Below, in pieces: positions 17,502 to 26,047 of a DNA stretch of 64,000 nt. How positions within the stretch are numbered: position 1 is the stretch's first letter; each line of letters opens with the position of its first letter. The notes beneath the pieces were generated by a model. The model searched no databases, was not told the DNA's origin, and saw nothing but the letters and a program-made list of their open reading frames with translations. Source of the DNA: Caenimonas koreensis DSM 17982. Lineage in GTDB: Bacteria > Pseudomonadota > Gammaproteobacteria > Burkholderiales > Burkholderiaceae_C. Both the position numbers and the translations under genes were made by a program. Location: positions 120,041-184,040 of the forward strand of contig NZ_WJBU01000012.1 of the NCBI RefSeq assembly GCF_009646335.1, in the 5' to 3' direction.

Positions 17502-18448
17502 ATGTCGCTGGCCTTCACGCGAGGGTCGATCACTGCGTACAGCACATCGACGACGAAGTTCACGATGACCACCATCGCCGCCAGCAGCATCACGCAATTG
17601 CGCACGACGATGAGATCGCGATTGGAGATCGACTGGAAAATCAGCCGGCCGAGCCCGGGCAGGTAGAACACGCTCTCCACCACGATCGTGCCCGCAAGCA
17701 GTTCGGCAAACTGCAGGCCCATGATGGTGATGACTGGAATCATTGCGTTGCGCAGCACGTGGCCCCACAAGGTGCCGCGGCGCGACACACCCTTGGCCCG
17801 CGCTGTGCGAACGAAGTCTTCGCGCATGACTTCGAGCACGGAAGACCGCGTGATGCGCGCGAGAATCGCCGCCTGCACAACAGCCAGGGAAATCGCCGGG
17901 AGCATCAGTGATTTGATTCCTTGCAGGATGCCTTCGTCCCAGCCCGAGAACCCGCCGGCTGAGAACCATTTCAAGTGCACCGAGAAAAGCAGGATCAGCA
18001 GGATCGCGAACCAGAAGTTCGGAATGGCAATGCCGATCTGCGACAGGCCCATCACGCCGACATCGCCCAGCTTGTTATGGCGCGAAGCTGCATACAGGCC
18101 GGCTGCCAGTGCGATCACGGTGGTGAGCGTCATGGCCATCAGCGCGAGAGGGACCGTGAGCGCCAGGCGTTCCACGACCAGCTCCGACACCGGCGTGCTG
18201 TAGGCGTAGCTGATGCCCAGGTCGCCGTGCATCATGCCGGTGATCCAGTGCCAGTAGCGCTGCAAAGGTGGCTGGTCAATGCCGAGCTTGACGGCGAGGG
18301 CTTGCACCGCTTCGGGTGAAGCATCCGGCCCCATGAGGATCTGGGCCGCGTTGCCCGGCAGGATTTCCAGCACGAGGAACACGACAATCGACGCTCCTGC
18401 CAGCGTCGCTATCAGGGTGATCAGGCGCTTGAACAGGAACACACTCAT
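17498..18448 (-). CDS. Peptide ABC transporter permease (DppB type), first gene of operon
   Basis: A 316-residue permease starting MSVFLFKRLITLIATLAGASIVVFLVLEILPGN, which is the DppB N-terminal helix and PGDPA-like motif (PGNAA here). A multi-helix membrane domain follows, with the EAA loop TARAKGVSRRGTLWGHVLRNAMIPVITIMGLQFAELL. I start at 18448. The open frame continues to 18703 only as an antisense shadow of the ferredoxin gene. This is the promoter-proximal gene of the eight-gene operon and is divergent from the ferredoxin, with 60 bases between starts. Confidence 0.93.
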   Translation of the reverse strand: MSVFLFKRLITLIATLAGASIVVFLVLEILPGNAAQILMGPDASPEAVQALAVKLGIDQPPLQRYWHWITGMMHGDLGISYAYSTPVSELVVERLALTVPLALMAMTLTTVIALAAGLYAASRHNKLGDVGVMGLSQIGIAIPNFWFAILLILLFSVHLKWFSAGGFSGWDEGILQGIKSLMLPAISLAVVQAAILARITRSSVLEVMREDFVRTARAKGVSRRGTLWGHVLRNAMIPVITIMGLQFAELLAGTIVVESVFYLPGLGRLIFQSISNRDLIVVRNCVMLLAAMVVIVNFVVDVLYAVIDPRVKASDI

Positions 18449-18454
18449 GAGTGA

Positions 18455-18763
<309 letters not shown>

Positions 18764-18813
18764 GGCGTCAAGCGTGGCCGATGCGGCGTTGGCCCGCTCT
18801 GGCGAAGGCCTTC

Positions 18814-19218
18814 TCAGGCTTTCTTCTTCCCCTTCTTTTTCTTCTTCGAGTCACCCGGCTCGCCCGGTGCAATGGCCGTGAAGTACTTGACCTTGCCGGG
18901 CTGGGTCATTTGAATCTTCTTCGTCTCTTCCGTGCTCACAGGCTTGGGCGCCGGTATGTACACGGAGGCGGGCTTGGCCTCTTCCTGCAGGCGGGCCTTT
19001 TCCATCGCGTCGGCAAGCCTGGCCTGGCGCTTCGCCATGTCGTCTGGCGCTCTTGCCGTTTCACGCCGCGACGCATCTGTATGCAGTGTCGTGCCGCCTT
19101 CGCAGGGTGACTGGCTGTAGCTGCTGCCGCATTTGTAGATCGCCTGCGCCGCGGCGGTGGTCGAAAGCGACGTAGCCAGCGCTGCGCAGCATGCAAGTGC
19201 GACGAGTTTCCTGTTCAT
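18814..19218 (-). CDS. Secreted DUF4124-like protein with lysine-rich tail
   Basis: A 134-residue exported protein of unknown function. It has a signal peptide ([22 protein letters not shown]), then a short two-cysteine module [16 protein letters not shown] like the N-terminus of DUF4124 proteins, a charged helical stretch ([19 protein letters not shown]) and a very basic end ([12 protein letters not shown]). The start overlaps the pth stop by ATGA, so it is translationally coupled to pth. The family name is suggested only by the short Cys motif. Confidence 0.7.
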   Translation of the reverse strand: MNRKLVALACCAALATSLSTTAAAQAIYKCGSSYSQSPCEGGTTLHTDASRRETARAPDDMAKRQARLADAMEKARLQEEAKPASVYIPAPKPVSTEETKKIQMTQPGKVKYFTAIAPGEPGDSKKKKKGKKKA

Positions 19219-19874
19219 GGTCTTTTATCTCCCTGGTTGCCTGGTTCTTGTGTGGGTGTAGGTGCAGGTGTCGGCTGCGGTCGTGGCGGCTTGGGTCGAG
19301 GTGGCTTGCTGGTGTGCACAACCAGCGTTGCCTTTTCCATTTCGCCGGCGATGAGTGCCGGCACGGCCTTGAGCGTGCGGTCTATCGACTCTTCAATTGC
19401 CTTGCGCTGGTCGGCAGAAGGCTTTTGCAGGACCCAGTTCACCACTTCGGATTTCACGCCGGGGTGGCCGATGCCCAGCCGCAAGCGCCAGTAGTCACCC
19501 GTACCCAGTTGCGCATGGATGTCGCGCAGGCCGTTGTGGCCCGCGTGGCTGCCGCCGAACTTGAGCTTGGCCTCGCCGGGCACGACGTCGAGCTCGTCGT
19601 GAACGACGAGGATTTCTTCCGGCTTGATCTTGTAGAAGCGCGCCAGTGCCGCGACGGACTTGCCCGAGAGGTTCATGAAGGTGCGCGGCTCGAGCAGCCA
19701 GATGGTCTGGCCTTGCACGGTCGTGCGGGCGACGACACCGTGGTACGACTTGTCAGTGACAAGCGGCGCTTTCAACTCGCGCGAGAGCGCATCCACCCAC
19801 CAGAAACCCGCGTTGTGCCGCGTGGCTTCGTATTCGGTGCCGGGGTTTCCCAATCCAACAAACAGCTTGATCAT
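19215..19874 (-). CDS. pth: Peptidyl-tRNA hydrolase
   Basis: A 219-residue enzyme that releases peptides from prematurely dropped peptidyl-tRNAs. The conserved elements are [21 protein letters not shown] (with the catalytic histidine), [20 protein letters not shown] and [11 protein letters not shown]. The core ends near residue 190. A Pro/Thr-rich tail of about 30 residues ([17 protein letters not shown]...) goes beyond the usual E. coli length and is probably disordered. The tail encodes the overlap with the downstream DUF4124-like gene. Confidence 0.95.
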   Translation of the reverse strand: MIKLFVGLGNPGTEYEATRHNAGFWWVDALSRELKAPLVTDKSYHGVVARTTVQGQTIWLLEPRTFMNLSGKSVAALARFYKIKPEEILVVHDELDVVPGEAKLKFGGSHAGHNGLRDIHAQLGTGDYWRLRLGIGHPGVKSEVVNWVLQKPSADQRKAIEESIDRTLKAVPALIAGEMEKATLVVHTSKPPRPKPPRPQPTPAPTPTQEPGNQGDKRP

Positions 19875-19903
19875 GGGGTGGGATTATCAGTGGGCCCCCA
19901 AAA

Positions 19904-19935
19904 GAAAAACGGCCCGCGAAGGCGGGCCGTTTTTG
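19904..19935 (-). terminator. Rho-independent terminator downstream of rplY
   Basis: A 12-bp stem (AAAACGGCCCGC / GCGGGCCGTTTT) with a GAAG-like loop lies 20 bases past the rplY stop. On the minus strand it ends in TTTTTCTTTT. A T-run is also present on the plus strand, so the structure could work in both directions. Confidence 0.88.
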
Positions 19936-19954
19936 CTTGGAAGCTGTGAAGAAG

Positions 19955-20656
19955 TTACTTCTTCGCGGCGGGCGCCTTGGCAGCAGGTGCCTTGGCGTCT
20001 TTGCCTGCAGCAGCCTTGGCATCCTTGCCAGCGGGCTTCGCATCGGCAGCGGGTGCTGCAGCGGCGTCAGCTGCACCAGCGGCAGCCGGCTCTTCGCCGC
20101 CAATCATCACCACGGAGACGATCACCGGGTTCGGCTTGCCGCGCGTCACGGCGGTCACGCCCTTGGGCAGCGTCACGTCGTTCAGGTGGAGCGACATGCC
20201 CTTCTTCAGGCCCGACAGGTCCACTTCGATGAATTCGGGCAGGTCGGCCGGCAGGCACGAGATGTCGAGTTCAGACATGACGTGGTTGACGACGCAGTTG
20301 TCGAACTTCACGGCCTGCGATTCTTCGGACTTCGTGTAGTGCAGCGGCACCTTCATGTGCAGCTTGGTGGTGGCGTCCACGCGCTGGAAGTCGATGTGCG
20401 TGACTTGCTGCTTGTACGGGTGCATCTGCACGTCGCGCAGCAGGACCTTGCCTTCCTTGCCGCCGATTTCCATGTCGAGAATCGTCGAGTGGAAGGCTTC
20501 CTTCTTCAGGGCATGCCACAAGGCGTTGTGATCGAGTTCGATCAACAGCGGCTCGCCGCTGCCGCCATAGACGATGCCCGGGGTGCGACCCGTATTGCGG
20601 AGACGGCGGCTCGCACCCGTACCCTGCTTTGCGCGCTCAAAAGCGACGAATTTCAT
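19955..20656 (-). CDS. rplY: 50S ribosomal protein L25 (long, Ctc/TL5-type)
   Basis: A 233-residue 5S rRNA-binding ribosomal protein. The N-terminal L25 domain ([30 protein letters not shown]) is followed by the TL5/Ctc C-terminal beta domain ([43 protein letters not shown]). About 50 residues of Ala/Lys-rich tail ([19 protein letters not shown]...) follow and are probably unstructured. The order prs-rplY-pth on one strand is the usual betaproteobacterial arrangement. Confidence 0.96.
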   Translation of the reverse strand: MKFVAFERAKQGTGASRRLRNTGRTPGIVYGGSGEPLLIELDHNALWHALKKEAFHSTILDMEIGGKEGKVLLRDVQMHPYKQQVTHIDFQRVDATTKLHMKVPLHYTKSEESQAVKFDNCVVNHVMSELDISCLPADLPEFIEVDLSGLKKGMSLHLNDVTLPKGVTAVTRGKPNPVIVSVVMIGGEEPAAAGAADAAAAPAADAKPAGKDAKAAAGKDAKAPAAKAPAAKK

Positions 20657-20773
20657 AGTTCAACTCCAGTCAGCCGAATCCACCGCGACCAGTGTGATTC
20701 GGGTTTCAAAAAAGGGCCGCGCCCGAATTGACGCTGCCCACTTCAAGCGAATCCGGCTTTGCCGGTTTGCTTG

Positions 20774-20820
20774 ATCCCCCTCGGGGGGGCGGGCTGGGCA
20801 TTCGCCCAGACCTGGGGGTC
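20774..20820. repeat. GC-rich intergenic element, copy 1
   Basis: CCCCCTCGGGGGGG is followed, after a small GGGC/GCCC hairpin, by CCTGGGGGTC. The left C-run can pair either with the adjacent G-run or with the distal G-run. The same layout recurs at 39519-39557, and I recall similar elements as widespread between genes of Comamonadaceae. It lies between prs and rplY, directly after the prs stop, and could act as a weak terminator or processing hairpin. Confidence 0.6.
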
Positions 20821-20829
20821 CTACTAAGC

Positions 20830-21807
20830 TCAGAACAAGTTGACTTGATCCGAGAACAGACTCATCACCGACTCGCCCTTGGCAATGCGCTGGATCGTCT
20901 CTGCGACCAGCGGTGCTACGGTGAGTTGGCGGATTTTCTTGCAGGCAATGGCTTCCTGCGACAGGGGAATGGTGTTGGTCACCACCACCTCGTCGAGGGC
21001 GCCGCCCTTGGCAATACGCTCGATGGCCGGGCCCGAGAAGATCGGGTGCGTGCAATAGGCGTAAACGTTTTTGGCGCCGCGCTCCTTGAGCACCTCGGCG
21101 GCTTTGACCAGCGTGCCAGCCGTGTCGATCATGTCGTCCATGATCACGCAGTTGCGGCCATCGATCTCGCCGATGACGTGCATCACTTCACTCACGTTGG
21201 CCTTCGGCCGGCGCTTGTCGATGATCGCCAGGTCGGTGTCCAGCTGCTTGGCCAGCGCCCGGGCACGGACGACGCCGCCGACGTCTGGTGAGACGACGAT
21301 CAGGTTTTCGTAGTTCTGCTTGCGCACATCGGCCAGCAGCACCGGTGATGCATAAATGTTGTCCACCGGGATATCGAAAAAGCCCTGGATCTGGTCGGCG
21401 TGCAAGTCCATCGTCAGGACACGGGAGACGCCCACTGTCTGCAGCAGGTTGGCCACGACCTTGGCAGAAATCGGCACACGCGACGAACGCGGGCGGCGGT
21501 CTTGCCGGGCATAGCCGAAATAGGGGATGACAGCGCTGATCCGCTCGGCCGACGCACGCTTGAGCGCATCGACCATGATCAGCAGTTCCATCAGGTTTTC
21601 GTTGGTGGGCGCGCAGGTGGACTGGACGACGAACACGTCGCGGGCGCGAACGTTGGTGTTGATCTCAACGGTGACTTCGCCATCGGAGAAGCGCCCGACA
21701 GTCGCAGCGCCCAGGCCGATGCCCAGATGGCCGGCTATCTCCGCAGCAAGTGCGGGATTGGCGTTGCCGGTGAACACCATGAAATCGGGATGCGGAACGA
21801 CCTGCAT
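20830..21807 (-). CDS. prs: Ribose-phosphate pyrophosphokinase
   Basis: A 325-residue PRPP synthetase (ribose 5-phosphate + ATP to PRPP), feeding nucleotide, histidine, tryptophan and NAD synthesis. Key segments are [34 protein letters not shown] (ATP loop), [19 protein letters not shown], the flexible-loop KRRP and the PRPP-binding [13 protein letters not shown]. The start [17 protein letters not shown] matches betaproteobacterial relatives. tRNA-Gln lies 93 bases upstream on the same strand and may share its transcript. Confidence 0.97.
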   Translation of the reverse strand: MQVVPHPDFMVFTGNANPALAAEIAGHLGIGLGAATVGRFSDGEVTVEINTNVRARDVFVVQSTCAPTNENLMELLIMVDALKRASAERISAVIPYFGYARQDRRPRSSRVPISAKVVANLLQTVGVSRVLTMDLHADQIQGFFDIPVDNIYASPVLLADVRKQNYENLIVVSPDVGGVVRARALAKQLDTDLAIIDKRRPKANVSEVMHVIGEIDGRNCVIMDDMIDTAGTLVKAAEVLKERGAKNVYAYCTHPIFSGPAIERIAKGGALDEVVVTNTIPLSQEAIACKKIRQLTVAPLVAETIQRIAKGESVMSLFSDQVNLF

Positions 21808-21900
21808 GTGCTAGTCCAGCGAAGAGAGAGCCAGCGAAAAAAAAGCGAAACATCGCGCAAAAAACGCGCCAGGGCCTTGTCCTGTGGGCGCCGCCATATC

Positions 21901-21977
21901 TGGCAGGGGAGGAAGGATTCGAACCTTCGAATGCCGGAATCAAAATCCGGTGCCTTAACCAACTTGGCGACTCCCCT
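21901..21977 (-). tRNA. tRNA-Gln (anticodon TTG)
   Basis: A 77-base cloverleaf on the minus strand. The acceptor is AGGGGAG / CTCCCCT, the anticodon stem-loop CGGATTTTGATTCCGG has TTG in the loop, the T arm is GAAGG-TTCGAAT-CCTTC, the discriminator is G and CCA is encoded. It lies between ispE and prs, the usual position in betaproteobacteria. Confidence 0.96.
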
Positions 21978-22022
21978 ACACCGGTCGACGGCTGCAACCA
22001 GCCGCCTACCAATAACTATCCA

Positions 22023-22889
22023 TCAATCGTCGCTGGGAGCCCATCCAGCCAGAGGATGGGCGACCAAATTACTGCATTCCCGCACTTGCCAGCCTTCAGG
22101 CGCCGCCTTGAGCGGCTTGCCTGCTGGCCCACCTGACGGTTGAACTGGCATTTGCGCGAAAACCGCGCTGCCAGAACCAGTCATTCGCCCTTGCAGACCT
22201 TGCGATGCCAGCCATTCCAGCGCATCGCCGACAGCGGGGCAAAGCCCTTGTGCCACGGCCTGCAAGTCGTTGGTTCCAAAACCATACGGGTTTGCAGCAA
22301 AGCCTGAGATTATAGCAGTGGGCGTGTCACGCTTGAGCTTCGGGTCATTGAAGATTTGGGCGGTGGCCAGGCCCACGTCGGGTTTGACGACGGCAAACCG
22401 GGCGGGCGGCAGGGCCAGCGGAGCCAGTTTTTCGCCAACGCCCTCAGCCCAGGCGTTTCTGCCGAACAGGAAGAAAGGCACATCGGCGCCCAGCTGCAGG
22501 CCGATTCTGGCGAGTGTTTGTACTGGCAGGTTCAGCTGCCACAGCCGGTTGAGTGCCAGCAGGCAACTTGCGGCGTCGGACGATCCGCCCCCCATGCCAG
22601 CCTGGGCAGGCACACGCTTGTCGATGGTGATGTGAGCGCCGTGGCCGGTGCCCGCCGCCGCCTGCAAGGCGCGCGCGGCTCGCAGAACCAGGTCGTCTGC
22701 CGGCAGCGCAGCGCCGATGTCTTCACGGCTGATGGCGCCACCTGCACGCAGCTCGAAATGCAGCGTGTCCGCCCAGTCGATCAGCATGAACGCAGACTGC
22801 AGCAGATGCATGCCGTCGGCACGCCGGCCCGTCACATGCAGGAACAGGTTCAGCTTGGCCGGTGCGGGTACGTCGTACAGCGCCTTCAT
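22023..22889 (-). CDS. ispE: 4-diphosphocytidyl-2-C-methyl-D-erythritol kinase
   Basis: A 288-residue GHMP-family kinase of the MEP isoprenoid pathway. It has PAPAKLNLFLHVTGRRADGMHLLQS at the N-terminus, the ATP loop VPAQAGMGGGSSDAASCLLALN and the C-terminal MTGSGSAVFAQ motif. I start at 22889 (MKALYDVPAPAKLN). The frame is open further upstream only across the lolB end. It forms an operon lolB-ispE with the preceding gene, 7 bases away. Confidence 0.96.
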   Translation of the reverse strand: MKALYDVPAPAKLNLFLHVTGRRADGMHLLQSAFMLIDWADTLHFELRAGGAISREDIGAALPADDLVLRAARALQAAAGTGHGAHITIDKRVPAQAGMGGGSSDAASCLLALNRLWQLNLPVQTLARIGLQLGADVPFFLFGRNAWAEGVGEKLAPLALPPARFAVVKPDVGLATAQIFNDPKLKRDTPTAIISGFAANPYGFGTNDLQAVAQGLCPAVGDALEWLASQGLQGRMTGSGSAVFAQMPVQPSGGPAGKPLKAAPEGWQVRECSNLVAHPLAGWAPSDD

Positions 22890-22896
22890 CGGTGGC

Positions 22897-23394
22897 CTAA
22901 CGCTCCAGCACGATGCGCAGGTCGGCTTGCGGCAGCGGATTGAACCGTTGCGCCGCCACTCGCCCATCATTCAATCTCGACAGGTCGGCACGCCAGCCCG
23001 GCACGTTCGTGTCCCGGCCGCTCAGCCAATCGAACAGTGCAGCAAGCGGAACAGGTGAGCCGGTGGCCTGTGCTATCAGGGCATCTGCCGAGTCGAACTG
23101 TCTGACCTGGCCGCCCGAACGCATCGTGGCCTGGCCCGGCTGCCATGAGAGCACGGCGAGTGAGCCGCCCAATGGTGTGTATAGCGTGAGCTCGCCGGCC
23201 CGCGCTGTGCCGCGCAGCTCGAACCCGGCAGAAAACGACTCGGCGGGTTTGTCCTGCACCTGCAATGCCATGCGGCCAGCCCACACATTGGCAGCGCCAC
23301 CGGTAGTGGCAGGTTTGGGCGCGGACGCGCACCCTGCGACCAGCATGCAAGCCGCCACCAGCCAGGCGGCGGGCGCCTGGGCCCAGGTCGTCAC
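22897..23394 (-). CDS. lolB: Outer-membrane lipoprotein insertion factor LolB
   Basis: A 165-residue lipoprotein that accepts lipoproteins from LolA and inserts them in the outer membrane. It has a signal peptide with lipobox VAGC (Cys near residue 22). The mature part starts with a short Pro/Thr linker, then WAGRMALQVQDKPAESFSAGFELRG and ELTLYTPLGGSLAVLSWQPGQATM, which match the LolB beta sheet. It sits between the TPR lipoprotein-like gene and ispE, a standard betaproteobacterial context. The start overlaps the TPR stop. Confidence 0.9.
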   Translation of the reverse strand: MTTWAQAPAAWLVAACMLVAGCASAPKPATTGGAANVWAGRMALQVQDKPAESFSAGFELRGTARAGELTLYTPLGGSLAVLSWQPGQATMRSGGQVRQFDSADALIAQATGSPVPLAALFDWLSGRDTNVPGWRADLSRLNDGRVAAQRFNPLPQADLRIVLER

Positions 23395-25121
23395 GGCTTG
23401 ACCCGCAGGCGCTTGAGAGTTTCCTGCAGGGTTTCGTTGTCGCTGCCTTGCAGCAGGCCTTCTTTCCAGATCTGGATGGCACGCTCGCGCTGCCCAGAGC
23501 TCCAGAGCACTTCGCCCAGATGAGCGGCGATGTCCGGGTCGGGCCGCGCCTTGTACGCGGCATCGAGCAAGCGCAGCGCCTCGGCCTTGTTGCCCATGCG
23601 GAATTCAACCCAGGCCAGGCTGTCGGTGATGAACGGATCATCCGGGGCGTAGCTCAAGGCCTTCTGGATCAGCTCTCTGGCTTCCGGCAGGCGCAGGTTG
23701 CGCTCTGCCAGCGAATAGCCGAGCGCGTTGTAGGCGTGGTGGTAGTCCGGTTTGGCCGCGATCACTTGCCGCAGCAGCCGTTCCATCTCGGGCATGTTGC
23801 CGATCTTTTCGGCCAGCATGGCCTGGTCATAGGCGAGGTCCGGATCGAAGGGCGGCTTTGCACTGGCTTGCGCCAGCACGTCGTACGCGGCCTTGTATTG
23901 CTTGGCATCGCGCAACAGCTGCACTTCAGCCATCATCTTTGCGCGCGCGTCCTCGGGCGAGCGTTCGGGCAGCGACCGTAGCAGCTTGCGCGCTTCGTCC
24001 ATGCGCCCCTGGCGAGCCAGGATCGAGGCCCGGCGATGCTGCGCAGCCACCAGGTCTTGTGGGTTCTCGATCTTGTCGAGCCATGCGCCAGCCAGCGCAA
24101 AATCCTTGCGCTTTTCGGCGATGCGCGACAGCGACAGGTACGCCTGAGCCAGACCTCTGCTGCGCTCTTCGCCCGAGCGTTGCGCCTGGGCCAGCTCGAC
24201 GTACCGCTTGATCGACTTTTCTGCGTCAGCGTCGTGGTTGTCCTGCAGCGCGAGCGTGCCCAGAACCAGCCACGCTTCCGGATAGTCGGGCTTCTCGGTG
24301 GTAATCACTTGCAGCTGCTTCGATGCCTCCGGGTAGCGCTGCGCATCGAGTAGCGCGCGGGCGTAGCCCATTCGCAATTCCGGCAGCGGTTTGCCTTCGA
24401 GGTAGCGCTTGACGACCTGTTCGGCCTGCGGCAGTTTCGGGTCGATCAGGTCCAGCGCCAGCAACGCCGGACCCTCCGCGTTGGCATTGATCGCTTGCGC
24501 GCGCCGCGCAGCCTCGACAGCGCCTGTTGCATCACCAGCTGCCAGGCGGGCGCGTCCGACGGCTGTCCAGGCGGCAGCGCCGGTTGCGGGCTCGTTCAGG
24601 TAAGCGCCCAGCGCCTGTTCAACCGTCGCCGCGGCGAGCTTCTTGTCGGTCACGCGCGCGTAAACGCGTGGCACCTGCGAGATCACGGCGCTGCGGTCTT
24701 TGGCGTCCACCAGGCCAATCTCGACCTTCAATGGTTCCGCGCTTTCGGCAACGCGATTGAGCGCCACCAGTATTTGCAACACGTAGCGATTGGCATCGCG
24801 CGAATCCGGGATCGCGTGCTTCCATGCGCGTGCAGCCTGCAGCGCGCCATCGCCGGAGCGCGCCTGGAATGCGACATCAACGGCACGTTGATACAGCGCG
24901 GGATCATTGGTCTTGCGCGCTGCGTCGAGAATCAGTGAATAACCGGCTGCAGGCTCGTCCCCGCGCGCGGTGAGCTCGCCCAGGATCAGCTGGTAGAAAA
25001 GCTCGGCATCAAGGGCTGTGGGAACGACGGGACCTGGCCGCTCATCGTCGTCGATTGCCTGGGCCAGCGCGCCCCCGGCAAGGGCCAGCAACAACAAGCC
25101 GGCAAGAGTGAATCGCTTCAT
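23391..25121 (-). CDS. Exported TPR-repeat protein
   Basis: A 576-residue periplasmic or envelope protein made almost entirely of tetratricopeptide repeats. The signal peptide [21 protein letters not shown] is preceded by an alternative upstream start that I reject because it would displace the signal. Clear TPR units include [36 protein letters not shown] and [33 protein letters not shown]. It is the first gene of TPR-lolB-ispE and probably acts as a scaffold in envelope biogenesis, but its partner is unknown. Confidence 0.88.
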   Translation of the reverse strand: MKRFTLAGLLLLALAGGALAQAIDDDERPGPVVPTALDAELFYQLILGELTARGDEPAAGYSLILDAARKTNDPALYQRAVDVAFQARSGDGALQAARAWKHAIPDSRDANRYVLQILVALNRVAESAEPLKVEIGLVDAKDRSAVISQVPRVYARVTDKKLAAATVEQALGAYLNEPATGAAAWTAVGRARLAAGDATGAVEAARRAQAINANAEGPALLALDLIDPKLPQAEQVVKRYLEGKPLPELRMGYARALLDAQRYPEASKQLQVITTEKPDYPEAWLVLGTLALQDNHDADAEKSIKRYVELAQAQRSGEERSRGLAQAYLSLSRIAEKRKDFALAGAWLDKIENPQDLVAAQHRRASILARQGRMDEARKLLRSLPERSPEDARAKMMAEVQLLRDAKQYKAAYDVLAQASAKPPFDPDLAYDQAMLAEKIGNMPEMERLLRQVIAAKPDYHHAYNALGYSLAERNLRLPEARELIQKALSYAPDDPFITDSLAWVEFRMGNKAEALRLLDAAYKARPDPDIAAHLGEVLWSSGQRERAIQIWKEGLLQGSDNETLQETLKRLRVKP

Positions 25122-25178
25122 CGACTCATAATAATCCAAGGTGCTGTTGCAGCGCCTCCACCCTCCTCACTGCCCCTG

Positions 25179-25994
25179 ATGCCAGAGCTGCCAGAAGTTG
25201 AAGTCACCCGCCTGAGCCTGGCAGACCGGATCGCGGGTGCGCGCATCGAGTCGGTTCGGATGGGCAAGCCCCTGCGCTGGCCTCTGGGCATCGACAGCCA
25301 GCGCCTGGTCGGCCAGGTCGTACAGCGCGTGCGCCGGCGAGGCAAGTACCTGCTCTTCGACCTCGACCAGAGCGTGCTGCTGCTGCACCTGGGCATGTCC
25401 GGCAGCCTGAGCTTCGCGGCATCGCATCCCGAAGCGGGGGCCCATGATCACTTCGAGCTGTTCACGACGCGTGGCGTGCTGCGCCTGAATGACCCGCGGC
25501 GCTTTGGTGCCGTGGTGCATTCTTCGTCCGAGCGGCACGAGCCGGCCTTGAAGCTGCTGGGCGGCCTAGGCGTCGAGCCCCTCACGGATGAGTTCACGCT
25601 CGAAGCTTTCCACGCAGGCTTGAAGCGCCGCTCCGCGCCGATCAAGCAAGTCCTGCTTGCAGGCGATGTGGTGGTCGGCGTGGGCAACATCTATGCGTCA
25701 GAGGCGCTGTTCCTCGCGGGGATCCGGCCAACGCTTCGCGCGGCAAAAGTCAGCCGGCCCCGCGCCGAGAAGCTGCGCATCGCGATTCGCGAGGTGCTCG
25801 CACGTGCCGTCGCCAAAGGCGGCAGCACGCTGCGCGATTTTTCAAATGCCGACGGCCAGACGGGTTACTTCCAGCTTGAGGCCATGGTCTATGGTCGAGA
25901 GGGCCAGCCCTGCAGGGTTTGTGGCACGACAATCAGGGCCATCCGCCAAGGCCAGCGCGCTACCTTTTTCTGTCCGCACTGCCAGAAATCCTGA
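25179..25994 (+). CDS. mutM: Formamidopyrimidine-DNA glycosylase
   Basis: A 271-residue DNA repair glycosylase/AP lyase that removes 8-oxoguanine. The protein starts [11 protein letters not shown], giving the catalytic proline and glutamate after Met removal. The helix-two-turn-helix [20 protein letters not shown] and the C-terminal zinc finger [25 protein letters not shown] are intact. It leads an operon with a dynamin-like GTPase and mutY, the second enzyme of the 8-oxoG system. It is divergent from the TPR-lolB-ispE operon. Confidence 0.97.
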   Translation: MPELPEVEVTRLSLADRIAGARIESVRMGKPLRWPLGIDSQRLVGQVVQRVRRRGKYLLFDLDQSVLLLHLGMSGSLSFAASHPEAGAHDHFELFTTRGVLRLNDPRRFGAVVHSSSERHEPALKLLGGLGVEPLTDEFTLEAFHAGLKRRSAPIKQVLLAGDVVVGVGNIYASEALFLAGIRPTLRAAKVSRPRAEKLRIAIREVLARAVAKGGSTLRDFSNADGQTGYFQLEAMVYGREGQPCRVCGTTIRAIRQGQRATFFCPHCQKS

Positions 25995-26047
25995 GTGGCG
26001 CGCCAAAGGCAGGGTGCTATATTTCAAAATCAAGCTTCGGGGCAATA

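Noticed and set aside
17502..17969. Upstream extension of the DppC permease frame
   Set aside because: The extra residues are a frame shadow of the DppB gene. The true start forms an ATGA overlap and gives a normal permease N-terminus.
9876..18448. Mobile element or genomic island carrying the transporter operon
   Set aside because: No integrase, transposase, terminal inverted repeats, direct repeats or tRNA end was seen. Only the operon's position suggests insertion.
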